DNA from: an uncultured Clostridia bacterium
GTDB lineage: Bacteria > Bacillota > Clostridia > UMGS1810
Assembly (NCBI GenBank): GCA_934463165.1
Contig: CAKSJG010000005.1
Location: forward strand, 37,916 to 101,915
Length of the DNA: 64,000 nt
Reading direction: 5' to 3'
This document shows, one piece after another, positions 37,152 to 46,648 of the stretch (positions are counted from its first letter, which is position 1; each line of letters starts with the position of its first letter). Under the pieces are notes generated by a model, which was not told the DNA's origin, ran no database searches, and saw only the letters and a program-made list of their open reading frames with translations. Made by a program: the position numbers and the translations under genes.

Positions 37152-37466
37152 ATGCCGAGAAGTGAGTATTGTTTTAAATATTCTTCTGTTGATCATGCCA
37201 AAGAGGTTATTGAAAGAATATTATTATCAAATAAATTCTTTGAATTTAATTACAGGAGCGAAAATGTTTGGAAAAGATATAACAATTGCTCTAAAGCAAC
37301 GGTTTCACATTATTTGAAGATACAATATGATTAGCAAAATGTGAATTTGTCTGCTTGGATCGGCAGAGATGACTGTACGGAAGAGATAAGCTTAAACTGC
37401 CCAGTGGGCATTGCTTCTCAAAAGAAATTAAAAAATGTAATAGATGAAATAGCGTGTTCCGTTTAA
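37152..37466 (+). pseudogene. Small conserved-type gene interrupted by an in-frame TAG
   Basis: With AGGAGG upstream, the frame MPRSEYCFKYSSVDHAKEVI runs 60 codons to TAG at 37332-37334. The same frame then continues as coding-like sequence (QNVNLSAWIGRDDCTEEISL, KKLKNVIDEIACSV) to TAA at 37464-37466. The whole would be a 104-codon protein resembling a family of small clostridial proteins with a conserved W-K and LSAW (possibly DUF6054; from memory). A point nonsense mutation is the simplest reading. Function unknown. Confidence 0.5.
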
Positions 37467-37468
37467 CA

Positions 37469-37513
37469 AAAATCCCGAATTTTCCACTCACTGTGTGGAA
37501 AATTCGGGATTTT
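37469..37513. terminator. Perfect bidirectional terminator
   Basis: AAAATCCCGAATTTTCCAC / GTGGAAAATTCGGGATTTT, 19 bp without mismatch and a 7-base loop, between the interrupted gene and convergent proA. Confidence 0.88.
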
Positions 37514-37542
37514 ATAATATCAAACAATGTTTGCGTCGTATA

Positions 37543-38787
37543 TTATCTTATTTGGCCGTCTCCCAAGACAATGTATTTTGTACTTGTGAGCTCCTCAAGC
37601 CCCATTGGACCTCTTGCATGCAGCTTCTGAGTGCTGATTCCGATTTCGGCTCCGAGTCCGAATTCGTTTCCGTCGGTAAATCTTGTGGAAGCGTTAACGT
37701 ATACGGCTGCCGAGTCAATTTCATCCAAAAATCTGTTTGCATTTTTCCAATCGTTTGTCACTATGCATTCCGAATGTCCGGTTGAATATTTTTCAATATG
37801 CTCCATTGCCTCATCAAGCGAATTTACGGTTCTTATTGCAAGAGTAAGCGCAAGAAATTCAGTTTCATAATCCTGCTCTGTCGCTTCGGCGTCGCAGTCT
37901 ATTTTTTTCATTGTTTCTTTGCAGCCTCTGAGTTCAACGTGTTTTTCTTTCAGTTTTTCTTCAAGAAGCTTAAACACTTTCTCGTCCGCATCCTTGTGTA
38001 TCAGCACGGTTTCCGCAGCGTTGCATACGGACGGTCTGCTTGTTTTTGCATTTATTACGATGTCTGCCGCCATTTCGGCATCGGCGCTTTTGTCGATGTA
38101 AATATGACAGTTCCCGACGCCTGTCTGGATAACGGGAATGGTTGAATTATGCACAACGGTGTTTATAAGCCCTGCTCCGCCGCGCGGAATCAGAACGTCA
38201 ACATATTTGTCCATTTTCATAAATTCGGTTACCGTCTCACGGCTTGTATCATCCATAAAGCAAATGCAATTCGGGTCAAATCCTTCATCGGACAGGGCAT
38301 TTCTCATAATGTCCGATAAGATTTTGTTTGAGTTATATGCATCGCTTCCGCCTCTTAAAATTACGGCATTTGATGATTTCAGACACAAAACCGCCGTATC
38401 TACCGTAACATTCGGCCTTGATTCGTATATAACACCTATAACGCCGAGCGCAACGGTTTTCTTGCCTATTTTTAAGCCATTCGGGCGTGTTTTCATATCC
38501 GTAATTCTGCCTATGGGGTCATCAAGAGCAATAACCTCTTCAACTGCGGAAGCAATGGAATTTATTCTTTCCGGAGTTAATTTTAATCTGTCGATCATAA
38601 CCTCACGCATACCGTTTTCGCGTGCCGAAATTACATCTTTGTCATTTTCGGCGCATATCTTCTCTGCATTATTTCTGAGTTCATCGGCAATGCGTACAAG
38701 CGCTCTTGACTTATCGAGTGTAGAGGCTCTTCTTAAAAAGCGCGAAGCTTTTTTTGCAGAGCTGCATAATGTTTCAAGATAGTCCAT
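37543..38787 (-). CDS. proA: Glutamate-5-semialdehyde dehydrogenase (gamma-glutamyl phosphate reductase)
   Basis: A 414-residue NADPH-dependent enzyme of proline synthesis that reduces glutamyl-5-phosphate. Visible: IGVIYESRPNVTVDTAVLCL, the nucleotide and substrate segment LIPRGGAGLI, the catalytic Cys region NAKTSRPSVCNAAETVLIH, and FGLGAEIGISTQKLHARGPM with GLEELTSTKY at the C-terminal end. Ribosome site AAAGGAGG overlaps the end of proB, three bases upstream, indicating a proB-proA operon. Confidence 0.97.
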   Translation of the reverse strand: MDYLETLCSSAKKASRFLRRASTLDKSRALVRIADELRNNAEKICAENDKDVISARENGMREVMIDRLKLTPERINSIASAVEEVIALDDPIGRITDMKTRPNGLKIGKKTVALGVIGVIYESRPNVTVDTAVLCLKSSNAVILRGGSDAYNSNKILSDIMRNALSDEGFDPNCICFMDDTSRETVTEFMKMDKYVDVLIPRGGAGLINTVVHNSTIPVIQTGVGNCHIYIDKSADAEMAADIVINAKTSRPSVCNAAETVLIHKDADEKVFKLLEEKLKEKHVELRGCKETMKKIDCDAEATEQDYETEFLALTLAIRTVNSLDEAMEHIEKYSTGHSECIVTNDWKNANRFLDEIDSAAVYVNASTRFTDGNEFGLGAEIGISTQKLHARGPMGLEELTSTKYIVLGDGQIR

Positions 38788-38790
38788 TGT

Positions 38791-39588
38791 TTAATCCTCC
38801 TTTTCGGGCGATAAAAATATTGTTCCGCACCGTTTCCCCTCGGTTATATCATAAAGAATATCGGGGTTTGATCCGTTTGCAATTACCATATCTATACCTG
38901 CATTATTTGCGTATTTTGCAGCATGCAGTTTTGTTATCATGCCACCGGTGCCCCTGTTGCTTCCGGTGCCTCCGGCAAGCGACATTATGTAGTCGTTAAC
39001 TCCGTTTATCTCTCTTATAAGCTCCGCCTCGGGATTTTTTGACGGGTCATCACTGTAAAGACCGTCAATATCCGAAAGAATTATCAAAAGATATGCATTT
39101 GCAAGCTTGGCAACCGTTGCCGAAAGAGTGTCATTGTCGCCGAATTCAATTTGTTCCGTACTTATGACGTCATTTTCGTTAACTATAGGCACCACACCGA
39201 GATCAAGCAAACGTTTAAACGTATTTTCGGCGTTTGTTCTTCTTATTTCGTCACTTACGACATCTTTTGTTAAAAGAATCTGCGCCACGTTGTGGTTATA
39301 TTCTCCGAACAGCTTTGCGTAATAATCCATAAGCTCACACTGACCTATTGCCGCAAGAGCCTGTTTGTCGCGCGTGCTTTCGGGCCTTTTTGCTATGCCG
39401 AGCTTTCCCATTCCGACGCTTATTGCACCGGAGCTTACGAGAATGATCCGCTTCCCGCTGTTTTTTATGTCTGACAAAACTTTTACAAGCTTTTCAACAC
39501 GGCGGATGTTAATACCGCCGCCGTCATATGTAAGGGTAGATGTTCCTACCTTTACAACGATTAAATTATTGTTTTCATTTATAGACAT
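38791..39588 (-). CDS. proB: Glutamate 5-kinase, short form without PUA domain
   Basis: A 265-residue amino-acid kinase catalysing the first, regulated step of proline synthesis. Marks: IVVKVGTSTLTYDGG, ILVSSGAISVGMGKLGI, QALAAIGQCELMDYY, VVPIVNENDVIS, FGDNDTLSATVAKLANA and GTGGMITKLHAAKYA. It stops at RCGTIFLSPEKED, so the C-terminal PUA domain of longer enzymes is absent; short forms are known in other bacteria. GGGGAAAG precedes the ATG. proA follows immediately. Confidence 0.96.
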   Translation of the reverse strand: MSINENNNLIVVKVGTSTLTYDGGGINIRRVEKLVKVLSDIKNSGKRIILVSSGAISVGMGKLGIAKRPESTRDKQALAAIGQCELMDYYAKLFGEYNHNVAQILLTKDVVSDEIRRTNAENTFKRLLDLGVVPIVNENDVISTEQIEFGDNDTLSATVAKLANAYLLIILSDIDGLYSDDPSKNPEAELIREINGVNDYIMSLAGGTGSNRGTGGMITKLHAAKYANNAGIDMVIANGSNPDILYDITEGKRCGTIFLSPEKED

Positions 39589-39604
39589 GGCTTTCCCCTT
39601 TGTA

Positions 39605-39637
39605 ATAAAAACCCCTTACCCTTTTAACGGGTAAGGG
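39605..39637 (-). terminator. Terminator between the coiled-coil gene and proB
   Basis: On the minus strand CCCTTACCC / GGGTAAGGG with a GTTAAAA loop, then GTTTTT. It separates rsmD-coaD-coiled-coil from proBA, though read-through is possible as no clear proB promoter was found. Confidence 0.7.
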
Positions 39638-39663
39638 ATATCGCAGTTACAGACAAATCCGTA

Positions 39664-40104
39664 TTATTTTCTGAGCTCGCTTCTGCACTGTTTAACTTTT
39701 TCGTTGACAGTCCTGAAGTCGTTCTCAACTTTTTCAAGAATATCATCGGCGAATTTAAGAGATGCAAGTCTGATTTCTTTGCCGTCTTTCTGAGCCTTTG
39801 CAATAATCTCATTTGCATTTGCAACAGCTTTTTTGGTAATTTCGTGTTCGTCAATAAGACCGAGAATCTTGTGTTCAACCTCTTTGATTTTGGCATCAGC
39901 CTGTTTTTGAGCATCCGAAATAATTCTTTTGCTGTCTTCTGCAATGGATTTCGCAACTCTGAGCTCATCCGGAAGCTGAAGACTGATATCGTTGATTAAA
40001 GACATAACCTGCTGTTTGTTAATCATTGTTTTTTTAACAACAGGAATCTCAAACCCCTTATCAATAACATCTTCGAGTTCGCTTAAAAGTTCTATTACGT
40101 CCAT
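39664..40104 (-). CDS. Coiled-coil protein of the coaD neighbourhood
   Basis: A 146-residue hydrophilic protein with long heptad-rich helices (DELRVAKSIAEDSKRIISDA, QKQADAKIKEVEHKILGLID, KKAVANANEIIAKAQKDGKE) and no membrane segment. Similar proteins are often found just after coaD in Clostridia and are annotated as ATPase-like or DivIVA-like; no catalytic motif is visible here. The helix pattern also resembles ATP synthase subunit b, which is only a coiled-coil similarity. AAGGGAGG precedes the ATG. Confidence 0.7.
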   Translation of the reverse strand: MDVIELLSELEDVIDKGFEIPVVKKTMINKQQVMSLINDISLQLPDELRVAKSIAEDSKRIISDAQKQADAKIKEVEHKILGLIDEHEITKKAVANANEIIAKAQKDGKEIRLASLKFADDILEKVENDFRTVNEKVKQCRSELRK

Positions 40105-40140
40105 CGTATGTATCCTCCCTTACAAATTTTTAAAGTATAA

Positions 40141-40626
40141 TTATGCATTTCTGATTTTTTCATAAATTTCATTTTCAAGAAAATCGGGAACAAGACCTTC
40201 CAAACTTCCGCCATGATGCGCTATCTCTTTTACAATGCTTGAGGAAAGATATGAATATTTGTTGTTTGTCATCATAAAAAGAGTTTCGATATTTCTGTCA
40301 AGTTTTCGGTTTATATGCGCCATCTGAAATTCATATTCAAAATCCGAAACGGCTCTGAGCCCTTTTACTATTACATGCGCACTCTTTTGCCGCATATAGT
40401 TAACAAGCAATCCCGAAAAACAGTCAACTTCAACGTTTTCAAGATGCTTTGTTGCCTGCTTAATCCAGCGAACGCGCTGTGCGACCGAAAACATCGGTTC
40501 TTTTGCACTGTTTTCAAGAATGGCAACATACACTTTGTCAAAAATTTTTGCCGTTCTTTCTATTATATCCAAATGTCCGTTTGTTACCGGGTCAAAACTG
40601 CCGGGGTAAACCGCTGATCTGATCAT
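40141..40626 (-). CDS. coaD: Phosphopantetheine adenylyltransferase
   Basis: A 161-residue nucleotidyltransferase making dephospho-CoA in coenzyme A synthesis. Marks: AVYPGSFDPVTNGHLDIIER with the (H/T)xGH motif, VIVKGLRAVSDFEYEFQMA, and YLSSSIVKEIAHHGG. It overlaps the end of rsmD by four bases, the typical clostridial pairing. Confidence 0.97.
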   Translation of the reverse strand: MIRSAVYPGSFDPVTNGHLDIIERTAKIFDKVYVAILENSAKEPMFSVAQRVRWIKQATKHLENVEVDCFSGLLVNYMRQKSAHVIVKGLRAVSDFEYEFQMAHINRKLDRNIETLFMMTNNKYSYLSSSIVKEIAHHGGSLEGLVPDFLENEIYEKIRNA

Positions 40627-41168
40627 GTCTCCTCCAGGATATTAATGCAAACTCTGCCGTATTTTCTGTCTTTTAAAATTGTATAACCCTGTATATCAAA
40701 CTCCGTGCCGGAATCATACTCGGCAACAACAACGCCGCCTTCTTCAAGAAGCTTATTTTCTTTTATAAGCTTAAGTGCATCGCTCATAAATCCGAGTGCA
40801 TACGGCGGATCAAGAAAAATAATGTCAAATTTTTCATTTTCCGCAGAAAGAGTATTCAGGCACGCTTTAAAATCAGATACAATAAATCTGCATCTGTCCG
40901 AAAGCCTTGCCTTTTCGGAATTTCTTTTTGCAACATCGGCAGCACGGCGGCTTTTGTCGGCAAAAACACAGAAATCCGCTCCGCGGCTGAGTGCTTCTAT
41001 TCCGAGCTGTCCGCTTCCGGCAAAAAGGTCAAGAACCTTCGCACCGTCGGCAGAGGTATAAAGTATGCTGAAAACAGCCTCTTTAACGTTGTCAAGAGTG
41101 GGACGTGTGCTGTTTCCTTCAAGAGATAACAGCTTCAGTCCGCGTGCCGTACCCGAAATAACTCTCAA
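40623..41168 (-). CDS. rsmD: 16S rRNA (guanine966-N2)-methyltransferase RsmD
   Basis: A 181-residue Rossmann methyltransferase modifying G966 of 16S rRNA. Marks: MRVISGTARGLKLLSLEG, RPTLDNVKEAVFSIL, VLDLFAGSGQLGIEALSRGA, and the catalytic IIFLDPPYALG. The start codon is TTG (41168-41166), supported by GGGAGAG upstream and by the conserved N terminus. It is first in an operon with coaD. Confidence 0.95.
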   Translation of the reverse strand: MRVISGTARGLKLLSLEGNSTRPTLDNVKEAVFSILYTSADGAKVLDLFAGSGQLGIEALSRGADFCVFADKSRRAADVAKRNSEKARLSDRCRFIVSDFKACLNTLSAENEKFDIIFLDPPYALGFMSDALKLIKENKLLEEGGVVVAEYDSGTEFDIQGYTILKDRKYGRVCINILEET

Positions 41169-41229
41169 TGTGCAACTCTCCCGTGTTTAATATACCTATA
41201 AGTATACCGGTTATCATATACTCTAATCT

Positions 41230-41258
41230 ATTATATATATACTTTGCATACTTGTCAA
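41230..41258 (-). promoter_or_regulatory. Promoter of rsmD-coaD
   Basis: On the minus strand TTGACA (41258-41253), 17-base spacer, TATAAT (41235-41230): a consensus match. Confidence 0.8.
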
Positions 41259-41467
41259 GTGTCAATTTTCAAATTTAACATTTTGGTAATATAAGAAAAA
41301 AGAAAAAAACACAATGAAATGACATTTTGACCAAAAAGAGTGAATAAAGGTATTAAAATGTCTTGATTTATTACATGATTTTTGGTAATGTTATTATATG
41401 ATAAGCATTATTTAAGCCTTTTGCTTATGGAAATATCATGAAATAAAACAAAAAACGGAGGATTGCT

Positions 41468-43414
41468 ATGAAAAAAGTAATTGTTTTTTTAATTGCTGCA
41501 ATTATGATGATGACGGTAATGCCGGGTTCATTTGCTGCAGAGGTCGATAACATGATTACGGTTATCGATACAACCGCAAACGGTTTTGCGTCATCCGATG
41601 CTCTCGGCAGCATAAGCTGCGCAGGCACAACGAGTGTAACCTCGGACGGGAAGCTTTCCGTTGGTGCAAATTCAAGCGGATTTCAGTTTTTTCCGTCAGA
41701 TGAATTAAGAAAAAAATTCAGCGGCGGAGGCATACTCAATGTCTCTTATGATTTTGATTTCGGAGACAATTCTGCTCAGGAGCAGCTTTTAAATATTTTT
41801 ACGGGAAACAGTATTGAAGCGAAAACAAACACCAAAATACTGGAATACATACTGAATACAAGCTCTCAAAAGCTTCGCGCTTTTGCATATAACAAGGAGC
41901 TTAAAACGAATATTACGGATGCCGATATAGTCGGAGCAAATTTCAAAGTTGATTTTTCGCTTGACTTTAAAAATAACAGCGCTGTGTTTAAATGCGACTA
42001 TACGCCGAAGGGCGGCACGACGGTTCATTATGAGTATTCTTGTGACGATCTTTCGTCAATCGGGTCAAATGACGGAAAATATGATAAGCTCACAAAAGAA
42101 CCGATTCAGATTATAAGAGGATTTTTCAGCAAAAACAGTGTTGTAAACAGGCTTAAAATAACATTTGAAGATACAAGCAAAGACGGCGAAGAGCTTTATG
42201 TTTATGAAAGAGCAGATGATGAGTCGGCAAATTCCGTGCGCGATATTTCGCTTGTCATGAATAAAGACGGTGTTGAGAAAAACGGTGCATGTGCAATATT
42301 TGCAAGTTATTCAAACGGCATGCTGAAAGATGTCAAGCCTATGATTTTTTCGGGAAGCATTAAAAAAGGCACGATTTTGGAGTTTGAAAATGTAGGTCTT
42401 AACCTTACGGATGCAGACACTTTTAAGATATTTCTTTTGGATGTAAGCGGTTCTCTGACGCCGATAACAAAGAATATTACCTTGGCGGTAAAACCTACGG
42501 TATATATAAGCTTTTACCCCGGTTGGGCAAAAAAAGCCGTAACATTCAGCTATGATGACGGAAACGCATCTGCCGATGATAAAATGACGGCGCTTTTGCG
42601 CGATGCAAATATGAAAGCGACATTTAACCTCGTAACAAATTGGCTCGATACAAGCTCGGAGGATGCAATAAACACGGTCCGCGCAAGATATGAAGGCTTT
42701 GACGTTGCAAGCCATTCAAAGTATCATCCGTATCCGTATTCGCAGCTTTCGGATGAAGCAAAGGCTGATTATGAACCGTATGATGCGGTTGATGAAAACG
42801 GCAATACATTTAAATTGTATAAACATAAAGAAGAAAACCGTTTTTATGCCGAAGAGGATGAATATATAAAATGTATAGACGCAGGTCATGTTGAGCTTGA
42901 GAGAATATTCGGTGAGGGAAGCGACACCGCCTTTGCATGGCCCGGCCCCGGTTACGGTCAGTATTACACCCTTAAAAACCATGTGACCGGCATGTATGCG
43001 TTATCCCGTCAGGGAATGAATCTGACGGATGCAACATTTGCCCTGCCGTCATCGTGGATAAACTGGAAGTATAACGCAGATGAGACATGTTCTCTTGACC
43101 GTGCAAATGAATATGCCGCTCTTTCGCTTTCGGATTCCGACACCGTAAGGTGGATATGCTACGGAGTACATCCGTATGATTATTTTTCAACAACGGAAAA
43201 AACAGAGAACTTCAAAAGCGCTCTCGATGTTTTGAAAAATAAACCCGATACATATTGGTATGCAACGAATATTGAAGTATATAAGTATACCGAAGCGCAG
43301 AAAAAGCTTGAAGTGACTGATGAATATGTTAAAAATAATTCCGATATGACGCTTTATATTAAAATCAACGGCACAAAAACGGAGATTGCTCCGGGTGCTG
43401 AAATAAAATTATAA
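41468..43414 (+). CDS. Secreted polysaccharide deacetylase (NodB fold) with shared N-terminal domain
   Basis: A 648-residue exported protein. Signal peptide MKKVIVFLIAAIMMMTVMPG, cleavage near SFAAEV. Residues about 30-245 are a beta-rich domain shared with the next two genes (SSGFQFFPSDELRKKF, NRLKITFED). Residues about 255-340 form a second module shared across four proteins here (ACAIFASYSNGMLKDVKPM, TFKIFLLD). The NodB domain starts near residue 355: AVTFSYDDGNASADDKMTAL holds the Asp pair, and VASHSKYHPYPYSQ the two metal His. Family members remove N- or O-acetyl groups from extracellular polysaccharides. The substrate is unknown; the neighbouring CE12-like esterase suggests plant or surface glycans. 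AAACGGAGG precedes the ATG. Confidence 0.83.
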   Translation: MKKVIVFLIAAIMMMTVMPGSFAAEVDNMITVIDTTANGFASSDALGSISCAGTTSVTSDGKLSVGANSSGFQFFPSDELRKKFSGGGILNVSYDFDFGDNSAQEQLLNIFTGNSIEAKTNTKILEYILNTSSQKLRAFAYNKELKTNITDADIVGANFKVDFSLDFKNNSAVFKCDYTPKGGTTVHYEYSCDDLSSIGSNDGKYDKLTKEPIQIIRGFFSKNSVVNRLKITFEDTSKDGEELYVYERADDESANSVRDISLVMNKDGVEKNGACAIFASYSNGMLKDVKPMIFSGSIKKGTILEFENVGLNLTDADTFKIFLLDVSGSLTPITKNITLAVKPTVYISFYPGWAKKAVTFSYDDGNASADDKMTALLRDANMKATFNLVTNWLDTSSEDAINTVRARYEGFDVASHSKYHPYPYSQLSDEAKADYEPYDAVDENGNTFKLYKHKEENRFYAEEDEYIKCIDAGHVELERIFGEGSDTAFAWPGPGYGQYYTLKNHVTGMYALSRQGMNLTDATFALPSSWINWKYNADETCSLDRANEYAALSLSDSDTVRWICYGVHPYDYFSTTEKTENFKSALDVLKNKPDTYWYATNIEVYKYTEAQKKLEVTDEYVKNNSDMTLYIKINGTKTEIAPGAEIKL

Positions 43415-43433
43415 AAAGGAGTATGCATTAATT

Positions 43434-46388
43434 ATGAAAAAATTTATTTCTGTTGTTGTAAGCATCTGCATGATATTATCGTGTCTGCCGATTTTGTCGT
43501 TTGCAGAGGTTCAGTATCCGCATGAGGTTACGGTTTTTGATTCGGGAGTGACATCATTTAAAGATAACGCAGCAGGGCTCAGAAATGATTTTGGTGTATT
43601 TAAAATTACGAGCGCCGACAGCAACACATTTGACGAATCCGGGAATATCGTACTCGGAGGAAACGCTAACAGCGGTGCACAGTTTGAAGTTGACAGCGCA
43701 AGCGATAAGCTGAAAACGCTGACAAAAAACGGAGCAACTTTAAAAATCAGTGTTTCCGTAAAAATCAATGAATCCGCTGCCGGCAAACCGGATAAACCCA
43801 TAATATCTTTACGTGCCGGAAATAATGCAACTCTTAATTTGTTTGAGTACAATTCAAAAAAAGATGGGGAAACCCCTCAATTCAGAGGATTTTCGTCGAA
43901 TTATAAGCCGTATTTGCAGTTGAAAAGAGATAATGTTGCCGGCACCGAAATAACGGTTGATGCATCGATTAATACAAAAACACAGTTCGGAAGAGTACGC
44001 TTTTCGGGTACCGACGGAAAGGGGAATGCGATAAGCGGAGATTCGGGAGATTTTGATTTTAGCCCACACACAGCCGGTGACGGTACAGCTTATTCCTTGC
44101 TTAAAGAAAATGGTGTGTCGCTTGTCAGATGTTTTCTGAACCCGACCGATATAATAAAAAGGTTTAAAATAACGGTTACAGACCTTTCAACAGATTCTCT
44201 TTATGCAAGCATAAACACTGCCGCAAATGCCGAAGAGGTAAAAGAAGTACTTGACTATTATTCAAAGAACAGTTCGTTCAGCTACGGGGACCGTTTTGAT
44301 GAATTGTCCGACAGTGAAAAGACAGTTATTTACGGCAGGTTTATAAATCAAAATTTTACAAGTGATTCCGAAGTACAGTCTCTGTTTGATAGGCTTGCTG
44401 CAAAGCAGTTCAGCATTGTTACAAAAACATATACATATGATTTTGAAGACGGCAGTAATCCGTTCAGCCAAGGAAGCATACAAACATTAAGTGATGGCAA
44501 TCATGTATATGTTCCTTTAAACAGCGGTGCAAATCAGCTGAGACCGGCAAATCTTGCAAATACAGCAAACGGACCGGTTGTTACGGAATATGATTATTGC
44601 TATAACGGCGACGGCACAAGCGGATACGGAATAGCATTCAGATATCTTGCAGGAAACAGTGCATACTATTTAAATCAGTTTACCAGATTTGCAAACTTTG
44701 TGCTTTACGGTCAGAAGGCTGTTACTCCGCAGCATCTCGGATACAAGGCATTTTACAGAATCCGTCAGAGCCTTGATGTTGATACATTAAGCGCAACACT
44801 CAGTGCCAAAGAAAAGAGTGCAGACGGAGATTATACACAGTTTACATTTGACGAAAGTACAATTTACACTCCGTATAATACATCTACCGGGAATCCCTTT
44901 ACGGAATCCATAGGGAAAATTGCAGGTATTGACTTTAGAACAGAAAGAACGGATGACTACGTTGACAACATAACGATCAAAGTATACAACCCCGTATACA
45001 CAGCTCTTTCATACACCGAAACCGCAGATGAGGTTAAAAACGTGTTTGATATTTACTCATCACTCGGATCAATCGATACGGTCTATGATTCGGAATATGA
45101 GGTAAATTATAATAAGGTATATGAAGCGTTTATAGGTTCATCAAACTATTCAAGCACAAAAGCTCTGCAGGATGCATTTAATGCAGAATGTGAAAACAAC
45201 CTTATCTATCCCGATTATGAGACAGAGCTCGGGGCATACAGCGGTGATGAAAAGGTAAGCTGTTTCGATAAAGGCAACAGCTTTAATGCAAAGGCAAGCA
45301 TAATAAGCCGTGTTGATGGTGATACCGGTGCCGTGCTTGTATGCGCGCAATATTCAAATGACGGCACGCTTATAGACGTATGGACGGATACAAAGCCGCT
45401 TACAAACGGAGTTAAGGCGGATTTGAGTGTAACACCCGATATTACGACAGTTACCGATACATACATGAAGCTTATGCTTTTAAACAGTCTTGATAATCTT
45501 AAGCCGTATTGCAAATCGGAATATGTAAGAGCGTCCGAAGCGGATAAAAAAACGACCGTTTATCTTGTCGGCGATTCTCTTTGCGCGGATTATGATACAC
45601 GCTCATTTGCCGAAGGCGGAAGATTATATCCGTATCAGGGATGGGGATACTATCTCGCTGAAAGCTTCAATAATGTAACCGTTGTAAATCACGCAGTGCC
45701 CGGCTGGACAACAGATCACTTTGTTAACCCCGACAGTTGTCCTGAAGATTGGAATGTTGACTCTTCCAATCCGAATGTCTGGGCGAACTTCAAGAATGAT
45801 ATACAGCCCGGAGACTATGTAATTATAGGGCTCGGAATTAATGATTCCGGAAATAATAAGACCGGTGAAGTGAGAGTAACCGAAGAAAGATTTAAAGAAA
45901 ACCTGAACGTAATGTATACCGATGCAACAAATGCAGGAGCAACCGTCATATTTGCAACACCCACGATCTCCGGAGGTGATGAGGGAACGGCAACGGGCTG
46001 GAAATATTCGCTCTCTAATTTGTGGGCTGCAAGAGGCGAAGTTACACGTGAATTTGCCGAGAGCAAAGGCGCGGTATGCCTGCAGCTCGGTAAAACACTT
46101 TCCGAGACATATGAGGCAATGTATCAGCAATATAAAACAGATAACCCGTCTGCTGCGGATATCGAAGCAAGGGATTATGTCCGTCACTGGTTCCATTTGT
46201 ATATTTCGACCGTTAAATCCGAGTGGGGGCTTACTGACGACCAGATTAACCTCCATAACGGAAGTATAAAAGGCGGCAAGGATGACAGCACACATATGAA
46301 TTTGCGCGGAGCAAAAAGATGCGCCGAGATTATAGCCGGACTTATCAGAGATTCGGGTTCATCTCTCGGAGACAGATATAAAAAGTAA
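43434..46388 (+). CDS. Secreted multimodular SGNH esterase (CE12 / rhamnogalacturonan acetylesterase-like)
   Basis: A 984-residue exported protein. Signal peptide MKKFISVVVSICMILSCLPI, cleavage near SFAEVQ. Order: N-terminal domain shared with neighbours (about 30-255), helical spacer (about 262-325, EEVKEVLDYYSKN), a second beta domain (about 325-525), a second helical spacer (TADEVKNVFDIYSSLG), the shared module ending NLKPYCKSEY (about 615-700), then a C-terminal SGNH hydrolase. The catalytic blocks are TVYLVGDSLCADYD, QGWGYYLAES, IIGLGINDSGNN and DDSTHMNLRGAKRCAEII, matching rhamnogalacturonan acetylesterases of CE12. It lies 19 bases after the deacetylase gene, so both are probably one operon acting on the same polymer, such as acetylated pectin (inference). 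Confidence 0.82.
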   Translation: MKKFISVVVSICMILSCLPILSFAEVQYPHEVTVFDSGVTSFKDNAAGLRNDFGVFKITSADSNTFDESGNIVLGGNANSGAQFEVDSASDKLKTLTKNGATLKISVSVKINESAAGKPDKPIISLRAGNNATLNLFEYNSKKDGETPQFRGFSSNYKPYLQLKRDNVAGTEITVDASINTKTQFGRVRFSGTDGKGNAISGDSGDFDFSPHTAGDGTAYSLLKENGVSLVRCFLNPTDIIKRFKITVTDLSTDSLYASINTAANAEEVKEVLDYYSKNSSFSYGDRFDELSDSEKTVIYGRFINQNFTSDSEVQSLFDRLAAKQFSIVTKTYTYDFEDGSNPFSQGSIQTLSDGNHVYVPLNSGANQLRPANLANTANGPVVTEYDYCYNGDGTSGYGIAFRYLAGNSAYYLNQFTRFANFVLYGQKAVTPQHLGYKAFYRIRQSLDVDTLSATLSAKEKSADGDYTQFTFDESTIYTPYNTSTGNPFTESIGKIAGIDFRTERTDDYVDNITIKVYNPVYTALSYTETADEVKNVFDIYSSLGSIDTVYDSEYEVNYNKVYEAFIGSSNYSSTKALQDAFNAECENNLIYPDYETELGAYSGDEKVSCFDKGNSFNAKASIISRVDGDTGAVLVCAQYSNDGTLIDVWTDTKPLTNGVKADLSVTPDITTVTDTYMKLMLLNSLDNLKPYCKSEYVRASEADKKTTVYLVGDSLCADYDTRSFAEGGRLYPYQGWGYYLAESFNNVTVVNHAVPGWTTDHFVNPDSCPEDWNVDSSNPNVWANFKNDIQPGDYVIIGLGINDSGNNKTGEVRVTEERFKENLNVMYTDATNAGATVIFATPTISGGDEGTATGWKYSLSNLWAARGEVTREFAESKGAVCLQLGKTLSETYEAMYQQYKTDNPSAADIEARDYVRHWFHLYISTVKSEWGLTDDQINLHNGSIKGGKDDSTHMNLRGAKRCAEIIAGLIRDSGSSLGDRYKK

Positions 46389-46418
46389 TAAACGAATTGC
46401 CGCAAGGTGTCGGATAAC

Positions 46419-46465
46419 GGGTCAGGATGTGCTTTTGATTTTTAAAAAGCATACTCTGACCCTTT
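46419..46465 (+). terminator. Terminator after the SGNH esterase
   Basis: GGGTCAGGATGTGCTTTT / AAAAAGCATACTCTGACCC, a long stem with short T tract. The rest of 46389-46648 is AT-rich with a weak TTGATA-16-TATAGT at 46558-46585. Confidence 0.7.
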
Positions 46466-46648
46466 GCTGTATACAAATCCCCGTATTGATTTTTAATACA
46501 AATTGTCCAAAAACATTAAAATTATTATTCTTTTTGACTTGTAAATAATAATATACTTTGATAACATTATAGTATATTATATAGTATTGTGTATTGTTAT
46601 CTGCATTTGCGTTGATAACTATATGTAATGACGGAAAGGATGTATATT

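Noticed and set aside
37332..37334. Pyrrolysine insertion at TAG
   Set aside because: No pyl genes, no tRNA-Pyl and no methylamine genes in the window, and only one such TAG was found. Kept only as an alternative.
39664..40104. ATP synthase subunit b
   Set aside because: Only coiled-coil resemblance; no membrane segment and no other atp genes nearby.
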